Shown: positions 1 through 10,335, numbered from the stretch's first letter. The stretch: DNA of 64,000 nucleotides from Chlorobiales bacterium Clorobi_01 (GCA_001602925.1 LUZT01000006.1:64569-128568); one strand, 5' to 3'. The notes: a model not told the origin generated them from the sequence alone. A program made the numbers and translations.

Positions 1-39
1 GAAGTTGAAAGCAGTGTGCGTGGATGGTTTTGTCGTGGT

Positions 40-732
40 TTATGTTTCATAGCACCAGGCTTCGTGCCAGGTCTGTTTTTCCAGTCTCCGGCATTTCGTG
101 AATCCGGCGTTGCGGGCGAGCTGTTCAAGTGTTGAGGCCGGTTCGGGAAAGTCACAGCTCCGGATGTGTTCCTGTACCTGATTGCGTTCGTCGGGCGTGA
201 GCGCTTCCCATTGCGTCCTCACAGTTTTGTTGTAGCTGTAGAGATACTCCTGCCTTTCCTGAGCCTCGTTGCGCATGACATCCACAAGAATCAGAACACC
301 GTTGTCGCGAAGGGCGCGGCGGCATTCGGTGAAGACGGTCTGTTTGCCTTCGACAGGCAGGTGGTGCAGGGCGTAGCTCGAATAGACAATCTCGTAATGG
401 TTTGCCGGCGCTTCGCGCAGTGCGGAAAGCATGTCCTTGCAGCACAGGTTGATGGCGACACCGAACGGTTCGAGGTTTTTGCGGGCTTCGTCGAGGGCGA
501 ATTCCGAGAGGTCGCAACCGCAGTACTCGGAGAGCTGGCCAGGCCGGAGGAGCTTTGAAATGTGCGAGGCGTCACCGCAGCCGAGGTCGATGAGGTGCAA
601 CGGGCCGGGGCGGCTTTCGAACAGCTTTGCCACAGCAGTCGTGATCTCCCTGTGGAACATGAGGTTGTGGCTGATGACTTTCTGGTAGGTGCCCCAGGTT
701 TTGCGGAAGATCGTGATCGGGTCTGCACTCAT
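40..732 (-). CDS. class I SAM-dependent methyltransferase
   Basis: Predicted S-adenosylmethionine-dependent methyltransferase of the Methyltransf_11/25 type; the substrate is unknown. Motif I is visible as LIDLGCGDASH, followed by an acidic residue ending the next strand (CGCDLSEFAL) and a post-motif YSSYALHHL typical of small-molecule methyltransferases. The frame stays open upstream to a TTG at 786, but the ATG at 732 (MSADPITIFRK) gives a more usual N-terminus, so I chose it; no strong ribosome binding site helps decide. It stands alone, with its 3' end near the window edge. Nothing in the neighbourhood suggests a pathway. Confidence 0.75.
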   Translation of the reverse strand: MSADPITIFRKTWGTYQKVISHNLMFHREITTAVAKLFESRPGPLHLIDLGCGDASHISKLLRPGQLSEYCGCDLSEFALDEARKNLEPFGVAINLCCKDMLSALREAPANHYEIVYSSYALHHLPVEGKQTVFTECRRALRDNGVLILVDVMRNEAQERQEYLYSYNKTVRTQWEALTPDERNQVQEHIRSCDFPEPASTLEQLARNAGFTKCRRLEKQTWHEAWCYET

Positions 733-1096
733 GAATACTTCATAGGGAAAATCGGCGAGTATTGCGACTTGAGATGCAATGTACAAAAATGTAGCGTATT
801 GAACACTCGGATAGCTTCACTCGACTGCCTAAAGAGCTTCTTGAAAGATCAAGACAGGACAGGACACATTTTCAGCAGCGTTTCTTGATGTGCATGAAGA
901 GAGGGCACATCAAGAGGGAGGGCATACTTGGTGCGGTCAGAATCATTCTTGCGGGTTTTCATCAAAAAAACATCTCACCGATTGCCGTAGCGCCAGGGGT
1001 TGTAATCTATTAGCGCGTACGGCAATCAGGAGTTGTCTTGAGGGTGGGTAATCGCACTTGAGGTTGACAGCCGGTACTCCGCGGCTGTCAAATGGT
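733..1096. other. intergenic region with a hairpin
   Basis: About 360 bases between the methyltransferase start and the fccB stop. The only structure I can support is an inverted repeat at 1064-1091 (TTGACAGCCG and CGGCTGTCAA around an 8-base loop), immediately after the fccB stop. It has no T-tract on the minus strand, so it may be an RNA 3' end stabiliser rather than a classical terminator. Confidence 0.6.
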
Positions 1097-2392
1097 TTAT
1101 CCCCAGATATCCTTGCTGATATTGGTGTACCAGCCTTCCGCGAAAATCGCCTCCTGTTCCAGCTGGTCGTCGCTGGCATCGGCCGGAGTCAGGCCACCCG
1201 ATCCCGGTATTTCAACGATTCCCGTCGGAGAGAGCTGATATACGCCCGCAACGGAAACGCCGTATTTCGGCCCGATCAGGCTGTAGCAGGTATTGACCAG
1301 CGACGGTGGAGCCGGTTCCTGTCCGCGAAGCAGGTTAATGATCGCTGCTGCGGTAACCTTACCCTGGCTGCTGGCCGCGAAGCCGGATTTCGGCATCGCG
1401 CCGGCGATGCAAGCGTCTCCAATGACGTGAATTCCCTGGTGAATCGTCGATTCGAAGGATGAAGGATTGACCGGGCACCACCCTTTTTCATTGGTAAGAC
1501 CTGCCTCGAAAGCGATTTTGCCTGCTTTCTGCGCCGGGATGACGTTGATGACGTCGCCCTTCACCGCGCCGAGATCAGTTTCGACCGTCATGGCCTTGGC
1601 GTCAACGCCAAGAACTTTTCCGCCTCCAGTTGAGCTGTGCCAGGTTATCATTCCCGGATAGAGACGTTCCCAGCCTTTGGTGAAGAGTCCCTGCTTGGAG
1701 AACTTCTCCTTGGCGTCGAGAATGACGATTTTCGATTTCGGTTTATGCGTTTTCAGGTAGTGCGCGATGAGGCTTGCGCGTTCATATGGGCCAGGAGGGC
1801 AACGGAACGGATTGTCAGGCGGGCAGATGACGACGGTGCCGCCATTTTTCATCGTCTGAAGCTGGCGATGCAGGAGAATCGTCTGTGGGCCAGCCTGCCA
1901 GGCATGAGGCATTTTCGACTCGGCGATCTTCTGGCTGTATCCCGGAATGGCGTCATACTTGAAGTCGATACCGGGAGAGACGACGAGACGATCATATCCG
2001 ATAACCCGGCCGCCCGCAAGCCTGAGCGTGCCTTTTGCGGCATCGACAGAAACGACCCTGTCGGCAATGACATTTACGCCATGTTTGGTACGGAGAGCCG
2101 TGTAGGTGTGAGTGATATCCTTCATGGTTCTCAACCCGCCAAGCACCCAGTTGCTGAACGGACAGGTAACGTAAGAAAGCTTCTGCTCGATCAGCGTTAC
2201 GGAAATGGACGGATCGAGCTTTCTGAGATATTTGGCCGTCGCTGCGCCGCCAAATCCGCCGCCGACGACGACCACATGTTTTTTCGATCCTCCAGCCGCA
2301 AATGCATTGCCGCTCATACCGAAAACTCCGAATGCCGAACCGGCGACGCCTGATACAAGCAGTTTGTTGAAATCACGCCTTGAAATACTCAT
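1097..2392 (-). CDS. fccB: flavocytochrome c sulfide dehydrogenase, FAD subunit
   Basis: Flavoprotein subunit that oxidises sulfide in the periplasm and passes electrons to the haem subunit FccA. The start at 2392 ([10 protein letters not shown]) gives a twin-arginine signal with SRRDF, followed by a hydrophobic stretch and AFA cleavage site, and it is preceded by GGAGGAAAAGGG. An upstream ATG would add 19 residues before the Tat motif and is unlikely. The FAD-binding GGGFGG motif follows the signal, and a cysteine in [11 protein letters not shown] fits one of the redox-active cysteines of the family, with a second in NTCYSL. It lies 16 bases after fccA in a two-gene operon, as expected for green sulfur bacteria using sulfide as electron donor. 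Sulfide:quinone reductases are related but lack the Tat signal and haem partner. Confidence 0.92.
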   Translation of the reverse strand: MSISRRDFNKLLVSGVAGSAFGVFGMSGNAFAAGGSKKHVVVVGGGFGGAATAKYLRKLDPSISVTLIEQKLSYVTCPFSNWVLGGLRTMKDITHTYTALRTKHGVNVIADRVVSVDAAKGTLRLAGGRVIGYDRLVVSPGIDFKYDAIPGYSQKIAESKMPHAWQAGPQTILLHRQLQTMKNGGTVVICPPDNPFRCPPGPYERASLIAHYLKTHKPKSKIVILDAKEKFSKQGLFTKGWERLYPGMITWHSSTGGGKVLGVDAKAMTVETDLGAVKGDVINVIPAQKAGKIAFEAGLTNEKGWCPVNPSSFESTIHQGIHVIGDACIAGAMPKSGFAASSQGKVTAAAIINLLRGQEPAPPSLVNTCYSLIGPKYGVSVAGVYQLSPTGIVEIPGSGGLTPADASDDQLEQEAIFAEGWYTNISKDIWG

Positions 2393-2408
2393 GACCCTTT
2401 TCCTCCGG

Positions 2409-2807
2409 TTAATTTTTCTTTTTCGACAGATTTCCGAAATACTCGGCAATCAGGTGAATCTCTTCGGGCGTGTACCCTTTGGCATGCCTGCCCATCACGG
2501 TAGACACCCGGGCACCGGACTTGAAATCAAGCAAAGCGGATTCGATATAACCTGTGGTCTTGCCGTAAATCGAAGGTATGATACTTGAGCTTTTACCATC
2601 AGTGCCATGGCATCCGGAGCAGGAAAGTGCCAGTATCTGGCCGCGTTCACGCATCTTGGCCGGGTCCATAGCTGGAGCTGGAGTCGGGGCCGGAGCGGCA
2701 ACCGTAGCCGGCGTTGGCGCATCGGCCGCCATCACTGTACTGCTGGCATGAAACAATGGCACTACGGCGAACACCAGGCCCAGCATTACGTTCTTTTTTG
2801 GAAGCAT
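2409..2807 (-). CDS. fccA: flavocytochrome c sulfide dehydrogenase, cytochrome c subunit
   Basis: Small monohaem cytochrome c partner of FccB; it accepts electrons from the flavin and donates them towards the photosynthetic chain. A Sec-type signal peptide ends near residue 27 (STVMAADA), an Ala/Pro-rich linker covers about residues 28-50, and the haem motif CSGCHG follows. A methionine in VMGRHAKG is the likely sixth ligand. The length of 132 residues is a little long because of the linker. AAGGAG lies just upstream of the ATG. First gene of the fccAB operon. Confidence 0.9.
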   Translation of the reverse strand: MLPKKNVMLGLVFAVVPLFHASSTVMAADAPTPATVAAPAPTPAPAMDPAKMRERGQILALSCSGCHGTDGKSSSIIPSIYGKTTGYIESALLDFKSGARVSTVMGRHAKGYTPEEIHLIAEYFGNLSKKKN

Positions 2808-3348
2808 AACGGGTTCTCCTTATTTACATTGCATGAACTGGATTGAAATAAAGTAAAAATGGCAAAAAAAAGATAGGCGATAACTATCTGAAAATGTGCT
2901 GAAAGACTCGGCAGACAAAGGGGATACCTTGATAACTGGTAGAGGCCTGAATAAAAAGATTCTGACTCAGTTGGTTTCAAAAACAATTGTTAACAGAAAT
3001 ATAAGGTGGAGGGGGCTGTGATGCAAGTGAAATAACTATTCAGTCATATAGTTACATTTCTTTGCGTTGGGCGAGGGCGCTTCTGAAAAGAGTCCTGAGC
3101 GACTTGAATGCAAGGCGCAGGGAGAGCGCCAAGTCCAACGCAGCAATCGTGGTGGGCAACAGGTTTTAGCGGTGCTTGTAATGGCTTTTAGGCCATGGGA
3201 TTGGAGGCCATGCTCTTTGCTTCTCTGCAAAGAGGCTTTGTTGCTCGATATCGTGATTTTCCGGCTTGGCCGTGAATGCCGTGGATGTTTTCTCAAGCCC
3301 CCTTTTTACGAAACGAACAGGAGGCTTAGTGGTTTTCAACCGTGCAGG
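2808..3348. other. intergenic region, fccA promoter side and rlpA 3' side
   Basis: About 540 bases with no convincing gene on either strand. The part next to fccA is AT-rich and should hold its promoter. The middle (about 3060-3300) is GC-richer and repetitive in feel, with an 8-base hairpin at 3213-3234 (CTCTTTGC and GCAAAGAG). Short open frames cross it on both strands but none has a start with a ribosome binding site or a recognisable motif. The 3060-3300 block could be an interspersed Chlorobi element. Confidence 0.5.
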
Positions 3349-3831
3349 TCAGTTGTACGCTTCTATTTTGACTCTGCCGACGCCACTGTCAACAAGGTCG
3401 AGCTGTTTGGCTGCAGCTTTCGAGAGGTCGATGATCCGGTTTTTGATATAGGGCCCCCGATCGTTGATCTTTACGAAGACCATTTTTCCGTTGTTGAGGT
3501 TGGTTACCCTGACGATAGTTCCGAACGGAAGAGAACGATGGGCAGCGGTGAACTCTTTCATGTCAAACGTTTCGCCGTTTGCTGTTGTCCGTCCGTGGAA
3601 TCTGTTGGCGTAATAGGATGCTTTTCCGATTGCAACCATAAACCGGTTGCCGTTGTCCAGCGGCTTTGCAGTTGTGAATTTTAATACTGCGTTCCGGGAT
3701 GAGCTGTTTTTCTGTGGTGAGGATTGAGCTATGGCTCCGTTTTGGCTTGCAAAAGCGTTGAACGGAGAAACTGATATGAAGAAGGATAATGCCAATACAA
3801 GGTGGCTGTACAAAATAAAGCGTTTTTTCAT
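3349..3831 (-). CDS. rlpA: RlpA family septal ring lytic transglycosylase-like protein
   Basis: Secreted double-psi beta-barrel protein of the RlpA family, which binds or cleaves peptidoglycan stripped of stem peptides, usually at the septum. A signal peptide (residues 1-29, ending NAFASQ) is followed by a short low-complexity linker. The DPBB core then shows [18 protein letters not shown], the LPFGTIVRV strand and the hallmark KINDRGPY with a C-terminal [11 protein letters not shown]. The catalytic-type Glu/Asp/His set typical of the family is partly visible (GETFDM, DRGPY). There is no C-terminal SPOR domain, so at 160 residues it is a short, soluble or weakly anchored member. It is transcribed alone. 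Confidence 0.85.
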   Translation of the reverse strand: MKKRFILYSHLVLALSFFISVSPFNAFASQNGAIAQSSPQKNSSSRNAVLKFTTAKPLDNGNRFMVAIGKASYYANRFHGRTTANGETFDMKEFTAAHRSLPFGTIVRVTNLNNGKMVFVKINDRGPYIKNRIIDLSKAAAKQLDLVDSGVGRVKIEAYN

Positions 3832-4295
3832 AATCGCATACTGTTTAACGCGCGTCTACTCGGTCTGGTGCTGTGTATGGTTTTGGTTTTTTTCATGTGA
3901 ATGTTTCTGGTAGAGCGCTGTTTCTTTTTGTAGTATTTATGCTTGACTGAGAATATAAGAAAAATGTTTTTAAAGTGCGAAATCCTGTCGATCTGAATGC
4001 CGATAGCCTGAGGTAATTGTTTTTGATATTTTATTAAATATTTATAATAAAGACATTTAGGTCGCTATTCTGTTTGATTTCCTGTTTTGAAATGAACGCC
4101 GTTTTGAGTAAAAGAACTGCGAGAAATGTGTCGGATGCGCGTTGTATCTGCTTCTGATTATGTGCCCATTTTTCATTTTGCTGGCCTGCGCGGTCCGGGG
4201 TGTGTCGCCGGGTGCGGGAAGCTTTTTAGCCTCCATCGCGGTTGAGTCAGGATATTGGGAGCATTCAGATCAAACATATCCAGCAGAGTCAGCAC
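3832..4295. other. AT-rich divergent intergenic region
   Basis: Region between the divergently transcribed rlpA and the TPR gene. It is strongly AT-rich between about 3940 and 4090, as expected for promoters on both sides. I cannot pick a single promoter with confidence. No RNA gene or long repeat is seen. Confidence 0.5.
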
Positions 4296-5267
4296 GTGGG
4301 ACAAAAACGAACCTGGCTTGCCGTCACACGGGTGACTGGCGCCATTCTGATGGTGTTGTATCTGCTGTTGACCATGCCGTTTGTGTCCGCCGCCGGACCT
4401 GCTGAAGAATTGATCGATCAGGGTATCCGGAGGGGACTTGAAGGCAATTATCAGGACGCGATCGATCATTTCAGCCGCGCGATACGTCTTACTCCCCGCA
4501 ATGCAGATGCTTTTTACAACCGGGGTCTTGCCCGTGGTTCAATTGGCGACCTGACAGGCGCGATTGCCGATTATAGCATGAGCATAAGCCTTGATCCCCG
4601 TTCATCCGGAGCATACAATAACCGCGGATTTGCCCTGGCGGCTCTTGGCAGATATGCGGAAGCCCTCGCGGACATGTCACGAGCGATAGCCCTCCGGCCG
4701 GACATGGCTCAATTGTATAACAATCGAGGCACGATCAGGATGTCCATAAAGGCGTATGCGCCTGCGATCGCCGATTTTACCAGAGCCATAGCGTTTGATC
4801 CGTTGCTTGCCGGTGCGTACAACAATCGCGGGCTTGCCAGAAATCTCTCTGGCGAGCTTCAAGGTGCGGTCGCTGATTACCGCGAAGCGGTTCGGATCGA
4901 TCCTCGTTACAAGGTCGCCTGGTACAATCTGGGCAATGCACATATCTCCCTCGGAGATGCAAAAGAGGCCGTTGAGGATTACTCGAAGGTTCTTGTGCTC
5001 GATCCTGGCATGCTTGTCGCCCGGAATAACCGGGCTTTCGCTCGGCTTTCACTGGGAGACTATAAAGGGGCTCTGGAAGACTTGAACCTCGTCATATCGA
5101 AGTCTCCGCAAGATGCTGCGGGCTGGTACAACCGGGGCGTCGTCCGGAAGCTCGCTGGTGACCGGCAGGGCGCCATTGAAGACCTTCGACGGGCTGCGGC
5201 GCTTGGCGATTCTTTGGCTGCCGAGGCGCTCAGGGAGATAACGAGCCGGGATAGCATGCCGCCCTGA
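4296..5267 (+). CDS. secreted TPR-repeat protein
   Basis: Tetratricopeptide-repeat protein of about 323 residues, probably exported to the periplasm or anchored in the membrane. From residue 35 on it is almost entirely TPR units of 34 residues, about eight of them. Each carries the pattern AxYNNRGxAxxxxGxxxxAxxDYxxAIxLDP, for example AYNNRGFALAALGRY. The start is unclear: an in-frame TTG lies at 4242, GTG at 4296 and ATG at 4350. I chose GTG because it gives a short basic end (MGQKRTWL) before the hydrophobic LMVLYLLLTMPFVSAAG, as in a signal peptide. No Shine-Dalgarno sequence supports any of the three. TPR proteins are scaffolds, so the partner cannot be inferred. Confidence 0.8.
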   Translation: MGQKRTWLAVTRVTGAILMVLYLLLTMPFVSAAGPAEELIDQGIRRGLEGNYQDAIDHFSRAIRLTPRNADAFYNRGLARGSIGDLTGAIADYSMSISLDPRSSGAYNNRGFALAALGRYAEALADMSRAIALRPDMAQLYNNRGTIRMSIKAYAPAIADFTRAIAFDPLLAGAYNNRGLARNLSGELQGAVADYREAVRIDPRYKVAWYNLGNAHISLGDAKEAVEDYSKVLVLDPGMLVARNNRAFARLSLGDYKGALEDLNLVISKSPQDAAGWYNRGVVRKLAGDRQGAIEDLRRAAALGDSLAAEALREITSRDSMPP

Positions 5268-5466
5268 ACCGCGCCGGGTGGTGCTTGTTTGCAATTGGAA
5301 GCGAATGTGTATATTCTTTCGTTCGCATTATCCAGAAGCTTATGAGATCGTCTGTTATCACCCAAAGCTGTCAGCCAGAAACGACGATCCATCCACGAAG
5401 GGCTTATCTCGCCGTAACCGGTTTTCCGGTGTGAACCCTTTGTGGTAACAAGACTTTTCCTGCCCT

Positions 5467-7380
5467 ATGTCAACGACGTCAGACGAATCCCATTTATCTT
5501 TCTCCTCCGATAATTTTGATTTCAAGCGTCTTGTCACTTTGTCGCTTGCCGCGCTTGGCGTGGTGTTTGGGGATATTGGTACCAGTCCTCTCTATGCCAT
5601 CCGCGAATGTTTTCATGGCGAATTCAGCATTCCCGTGACCACTCCCAACGTGCTCGGAGTACTTTCTCTGCTGATCTGGGCGCTGCTCCTGATTGTTACC
5701 CTGAAGTACCTGACCTTTATTATGAAGGCGGATAACGAAGGGGAGGGGGGGATTCTGGCACTGACCGCCCTGATCATTTCCCACAGCAAGAAGAACAAAA
5801 GCGAACGGTGGATTCTGGTCAGTCTCGGCCTGTTTGGTGCGGCGCTGCTCTATGGCGACGGTATGATTACGCCGTCGATCTCGGTGCTCAGCGCTGTCGA
5901 GGGCATCCAGATCATCGCCCCCAGCTTCGGTCCGCTGGTTATTCCCGTGACCATCGTCATCCTTGCCGGGCTGTTTCTTTTTCAGCATAACGGCACGGCC
6001 AAGGTGGGAGCCTTTTTCGGTCCGATTATTCTGCTCTGGTTCACCTCGATCGGGCTGTGCGGTCTGGTAGAGATTGTCAAGTATCCGGCGATTCTGAAGG
6101 CGGTATTTCCTTGGTATGGGCTGGAGTTTCTCGTGAACAATCACGCTAAAGGCTTTCTTGTGCTTGGCGCTGTCTTTCTTGCCGTTACTGGCGCTGAGGC
6201 GCTGTACGCCGATATGGGCCATTTTGGACGGCGGCCGATCCGGCTGACCTGGAGCCTGCTGGTGCTGCCAGCTTTGTTGTTGAACTATTTCGGCCAAGGC
6301 GCGGTGCTGCTTTCCCAGCCCTCCATGTCTTACAATCCTTTTTATGCCTTGGTCCCCTCATGGGGAGTAATTCCCATGGTTATCCTTGCGACGCTTGCGA
6401 CCATCATCGCTTCTCAGGCGCTCATCACCGGTGTCTTTTCCCTGACGCAGCAGGGCATCCAGCTCGGTTACATTCCAAGGCTCACCGTGCGGCACACGTC
6501 GGCCAGCCACATCGGCCAGATTTACGTTCCGGCGGCCAACTGGGCGCTGATGTTCTCGACGATCGCCCTTGTCGCCGGGTTCGGCTCCTCGAGCAAACTT
6601 GCCTCGGCTTACGGTGTGGCCGTGACGGCGACCATGCTGATTTCTGCCGTGCTATTCTACTATGTCGCTCGTGATCTCTGGAACTGGAACCGCCTTGGCC
6701 TCAATCTGTTGATGGGCATGTTCATGCTGATCGATCTGTCGTTTTTCGGGGCGAGCATGAGCAAACTGTTCCACGGCGCCTGGTTCCCGCTGGTTATCGG
6801 GTTTGCGCTGTTCACCCTCATGCTGACCTGGAAGAACGGGAGGAAGCTGCTGCAAAAGCAGATCGCAGATCGAACGCTCACCATTGGCGAGTTTGTTGAA
6901 AGCCTCGCCATCCAGCAGCCGCAGCGGGTCAAGGGGCAGGCAATCTATCTGACTGCCAACCCTGACGTGGTGCCGATGGCCTTGTTGCACAACATGCGGC
7001 ACAACAAGATTCTTCATTCCGAGGTTGGTCTGCTCAACTTTTCAACCGAGCGTACGCCGAGGGTGCCGAACAGCAAAAAAGTGGAAGTCATTCAGCTCAA
7101 TTACGGGATGTACAAGATTATCGCCCGGTACGGCTTCATGGAGTATCCCAACATCAGGCAGGTGCTCGCTCTTGCAAACCAGCAGGGAATGCATTTCAGG
7201 ACTGATGCAATCAGCTATTTTCTCAATCGGGAAAAGATCGTGACCGGCATGAAATCGAAAATGAGCGTCTGGCGGAAAAAATTGTTCGCGCTTATGGCCC
7301 GCAATGCACTGAGCGCTACGTCTTATTATGATCTGCCATCCGGCCAGGTGATCGAAATCGGTGTGCAGGTGCAGATTTGA
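5467..7380 (+). CDS. kup: Kup/Trk-D family potassium uptake transporter, copy 1
   Basis: Inner-membrane K+:H+ symporter of the KUP family, 637 residues, close to the usual 620-630. The N-terminus is soluble, then the family signature GVVFGDIGTSPLYA is followed by twelve predicted membrane segments. Other family motifs are GEGGILAL, LLYGDGMITPSISVLSAVEG and the conserved GAEALYADMGHFG. The cytosolic C-terminal tail of about 120 residues is short. A second, nearly identical copy starts 63 bases downstream and may be co-transcribed. The ATG at 5467 gives the only sensible start, although the ribosome binding site is weak. Confidence 0.94.
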   Translation: MSTTSDESHLSFSSDNFDFKRLVTLSLAALGVVFGDIGTSPLYAIRECFHGEFSIPVTTPNVLGVLSLLIWALLLIVTLKYLTFIMKADNEGEGGILALTALIISHSKKNKSERWILVSLGLFGAALLYGDGMITPSISVLSAVEGIQIIAPSFGPLVIPVTIVILAGLFLFQHNGTAKVGAFFGPIILLWFTSIGLCGLVEIVKYPAILKAVFPWYGLEFLVNNHAKGFLVLGAVFLAVTGAEALYADMGHFGRRPIRLTWSLLVLPALLLNYFGQGAVLLSQPSMSYNPFYALVPSWGVIPMVILATLATIIASQALITGVFSLTQQGIQLGYIPRLTVRHTSASHIGQIYVPAANWALMFSTIALVAGFGSSSKLASAYGVAVTATMLISAVLFYYVARDLWNWNRLGLNLLMGMFMLIDLSFFGASMSKLFHGAWFPLVIGFALFTLMLTWKNGRKLLQKQIADRTLTIGEFVESLAIQQPQRVKGQAIYLTANPDVVPMALLHNMRHNKILHSEVGLLNFSTERTPRVPNSKKVEVIQLNYGMYKIIARYGFMEYPNIRQVLALANQQGMHFRTDAISYFLNREKIVTGMKSKMSVWRKKLFALMARNALSATSYYDLPSGQVIEIGVQVQI

Positions 7381-7443
7381 ATGTGCCTGTTTGGCGTTGT
7401 TTTTGATGTCTGAAAGACTTGCGTAACAAGACATATCTTCGCT

Positions 7444-9357
7444 ATGTCAATATCATCCGAAGGCCCTCAGGGGTCTTCGCATTCCGGTAACACGGATTTC
7501 AAGCGTCTTGTTACCTTGTCGCTGGCCGCGCTTGGCGTGGTGTTTGGCGATATCGGTACCAGCCCGCTTTATGCTATCAGGGAGTGCTTCCACGGAGAGT
7601 ACAGCATCCCGGTCACGACGCCCAATGTGCTTGGCGTGCTTTCCCTGCTGATCTGGTCGATTCTGCTTATCGTCACGCTCAAATACCTGACCTTCATCAT
7701 GAGGGCCGACAACGAGGGCGAGGGCGGCATTCTTGCACTGACCTCCCTGATTATTTCTCACAGCAAAAAGAGCAGAAGCGAGCGTTGGGTTCTGGTCAGC
7801 CTCGGCCTGTTTGGTGCGGCGCTGCTTTATGGTGATGGTATGATTACTCCGTCGATTTCAGTGCTCAGCGCCGTCGAGGGTATCCAGATCATCGCGCCCA
7901 GCTTCAGCCCGCTGGTTATTCCCGTGACCATCGTCATTCTTGCCGGGCTGTTTCTCTTTCAACATAACGGCACGGCCAAGGTTGGTTCATTTTTCGGCCC
8001 GGTCATTCTTCTCTGGTTCATCTCTATCGGGCTCTGTGGTCTTGTTGAGATCGTCAAATATCCGGCCATTCTCAAAGCGGTCTTGCCCTGGTATGGCATC
8101 GAGTTTCTCGTAAATAACCATGCCAAGGGCTTTCTGGTGCTTGGTGCGGTGTTTCTTGCCGTTACCGGCGCCGAGGCGCTGTATGCCGATATGGGCCACT
8201 TCGGAAGGCGGCCGATCCGGCTGACCTGGAGTCTGCTGGTGCTTCCCGCACTGCTGCTGAACTATTTCGGCCAGGGGGCGGTGCTGCTCTCCGAACCAGC
8301 CAAGTCCTGGAATCCATTCTATGCCCTGGTGCCGTCATGGGGCATCATTCCGATGGTCATTCTGGCCACGCTTGCCACCATCATCGCCTCGCAGGCGCTT
8401 ATCACGGGGGTCTTTTCGCTGACCCAGCAGGGTATCCAGCTCGGTTATATTCCGAGGCTCACCGTACAGCATACTTCAGCCAGTCATATTGGCCAGATTT
8501 ACGTTCCAGCGGCCAACTGGGCACTGATGTTCTCTACGATCGCACTTGTTGCCGGTTTCGGCTCATCAAGCCGTCTTGCTTCGGCGTACGGCGTGGCCGT
8601 CACGGCCACGATGCTGATATCGGCTGTACTGTTCTACTATGTCGCGCGTGACCTCTGGAGCTGGAACCCCGTTGCCCTCAACGCGCTGATGGGATTGTTC
8701 ATGCTGATCGATCTGTCGTTTTTCGGGGCCAGCGTCAGCAAGCTGTTCCACGGAGCCTGGTTTCCGCTGGTCATCGGACTTGTGCTTTTCACCCTGATGC
8801 TTACCTGGAAGCAGGGGCGTTTGCTGCTGATGAAGCAGATTCAGGATCGCACGCTCACGGTCAGCGAGTTTACCGAAAGCCTGGCCATTCAGCAGCCACA
8901 ACGGGTCAAAGGCCAGGCGGTCTATCTGACGGCCAATCCTGATGTGGTGCCTATGGCCCTGTTGCACAACATGCGCCACAACAAGATTCTGCATTCAGAG
9001 GTAGGCCTGTTGCATTTCTCCACCGAGCGTGTGCCTCGTGTGCCGAACAGCAAAAAAGTGGACGTTGTCCAGCTCAACTATGGCCTGTACCGGATTGTTG
9101 CACGGTATGGTTTCATGGAGTACCCGAATATCCGGCAAGTGCTTGCCTTGGCCAACCAGCAGGGAATGCATTTCAGGCCTGAGGCTATCAGTTTCTTTCT
9201 CAACCGGGAAAAGATCGTTACGGGTATGAAATCGAAAATGAGTAACTGGCGGAAAAAACTGTTCGCATTTATGGCTCGTAATGCTCTGAGCGCCACGGCT
9301 TACTACGATCTTCCCTCGGGGCAGGTTATCGAAATAGGTGTGCAGGTACAGATTTAA
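7444..9357 (+). CDS. kup: Kup/Trk-D family potassium uptake transporter, copy 2
   Basis: Second KUP potassium transporter, again exactly 637 residues. By eye about nine residues in ten match copy 1 through the membrane domain and the C-terminal tail, including the final ending GQVIEIGVQVQI. Divergence is concentrated in the first 18 residues and in a few loop positions (for example SEPAKSW versus SQPSMSY). DNA third positions differ widely, so this is an old duplication kept in frame rather than a recent or assembly duplication. Function as for copy 1; a difference in affinity or regulation is possible but not visible. Confidence 0.94.
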   Translation: MSISSEGPQGSSHSGNTDFKRLVTLSLAALGVVFGDIGTSPLYAIRECFHGEYSIPVTTPNVLGVLSLLIWSILLIVTLKYLTFIMRADNEGEGGILALTSLIISHSKKSRSERWVLVSLGLFGAALLYGDGMITPSISVLSAVEGIQIIAPSFSPLVIPVTIVILAGLFLFQHNGTAKVGSFFGPVILLWFISIGLCGLVEIVKYPAILKAVLPWYGIEFLVNNHAKGFLVLGAVFLAVTGAEALYADMGHFGRRPIRLTWSLLVLPALLLNYFGQGAVLLSEPAKSWNPFYALVPSWGIIPMVILATLATIIASQALITGVFSLTQQGIQLGYIPRLTVQHTSASHIGQIYVPAANWALMFSTIALVAGFGSSSRLASAYGVAVTATMLISAVLFYYVARDLWSWNPVALNALMGLFMLIDLSFFGASVSKLFHGAWFPLVIGLVLFTLMLTWKQGRLLLMKQIQDRTLTVSEFTESLAIQQPQRVKGQAVYLTANPDVVPMALLHNMRHNKILHSEVGLLHFSTERVPRVPNSKKVDVVQLNYGLYRIVARYGFMEYPNIRQVLALANQQGMHFRPEAISFFLNREKIVTGMKSKMSNWRKKLFAFMARNALSATAYYDLPSGQVIEIGVQVQI

Positions 9358-9444
9358 TACTGCTTTTTCCGCGCTTGTATTTGTTTTCTGTATATTATTA
9401 TCTACATTGGTATATAGGAAGGGAAAAGAGCTTTCTGTATCTTG

Positions 9445-10215
9445 ATGCAAGAACTTGTCCAGCATATCATTGAGCACCCGGCTTCGTCACTGCTTGTCAT
9501 TTTCAACCTCATTGTGATCGAAGGTCTACTGTCGGTGGACAACGCGGCAGTACTTGCGACCATGGTTCTTGATTTACCCCAGAAACAGCGTCCAGCAGCT
9601 TTAAGGTATGGTATTTTAGGTGCTTATCTGTTTCGGGGCCTTTTCTTGGTTTTTGCTGCTTTTCTGGTCAGTGCCTGGTGGCTCAAGCCTTTTGGCGGGC
9701 TTTACCTGCTCTATCTTGTTTGGAACTGGTGGGACAGCCGGGGCGCAAAGGATGCAGGTGCAATGAATACAGAAAAGCGTGACAATCGCCTCTATCGATT
9801 CGTTGCTGGCCGAATCGGGCCGTTTTGGGCTACAGTGGTGTTTGTCGAGATGATGGATATCGCTTTTTCGATCGACAATGTCTTTGCGGCAGTAGCCTTC
9901 ACGGACAATCTCATTCTGGTTTGTACCGGTGTTTTCATCGGTATCCTTGTCATGCGTTTTGTTGCGTATGGCTTTATACGATTGATGGAAGAGTACCCAT
10001 TTCTGGAGAGTTGTGCCTATATCGTTCTTGCTGTTCTTGGCTTGAGGCTAACCTTCTCCTTTTTTGAGCATCTCTGGCCAGGAATGGTGATCCTTGGTTA
10101 TCTCGAAGGACACCAGGCCGATATTGTGATGTCGGTCATTACCGTGACCATTTTCCTTGCGCCTTTGGTTACCAGCGCCCTGTTCAATGTGCCGGCAAAG
10201 GAAGGTGCCGAATGA
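9445..10215 (+). CDS. TerC family integral membrane protein
   Basis: Polytopic membrane protein of the TerC/Alx/YceF group, linked in other bacteria to manganese export and to metal loading of exported proteins. The two family signatures are present: EGLLSVDNAAVLATM near the N-terminus and MDIAFSIDNVFAAVAF in the middle, each with an acidic residue in a membrane helix that could bind a cation. Seven or so hydrophobic segments are visible over 256 residues. ATG 9445 is preferred over the TTG at 9442. It follows kup copy 2 by 87 bases in the same direction. The substrate is not known for this branch. Confidence 0.88.
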   Translation: MQELVQHIIEHPASSLLVIFNLIVIEGLLSVDNAAVLATMVLDLPQKQRPAALRYGILGAYLFRGLFLVFAAFLVSAWWLKPFGGLYLLYLVWNWWDSRGAKDAGAMNTEKRDNRLYRFVAGRIGPFWATVVFVEMMDIAFSIDNVFAAVAFTDNLILVCTGVFIGILVMRFVAYGFIRLMEEYPFLESCAYIVLAVLGLRLTFSFFEHLWPGMVILGYLEGHQADIVMSVITVTIFLAPLVTSALFNVPAKEGAE

Positions 10216-10335
10216 GATGCGGAGGGGCTTTTCTGCTGCACGAAACAACAATTTCCGATGGCAGTTGCCATGACTGCGTCGTGACTGTTTTTCGTTGAGT
10301 ACACACAAATTATCAACAGCTATTTATTGACTGCC

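Noticed and set aside
3067-3684. Plus-strand open frame across the rlpA region
   Set aside because: Overlaps rlpA on the other strand and has no motif; rlpA has a signal peptide and DPBB motifs.
5467-9357. Assembly or recent duplication as explanation for tandem kup
   Set aside because: Third-codon positions differ throughout and N-termini are unrelated, so it is a true old duplication.
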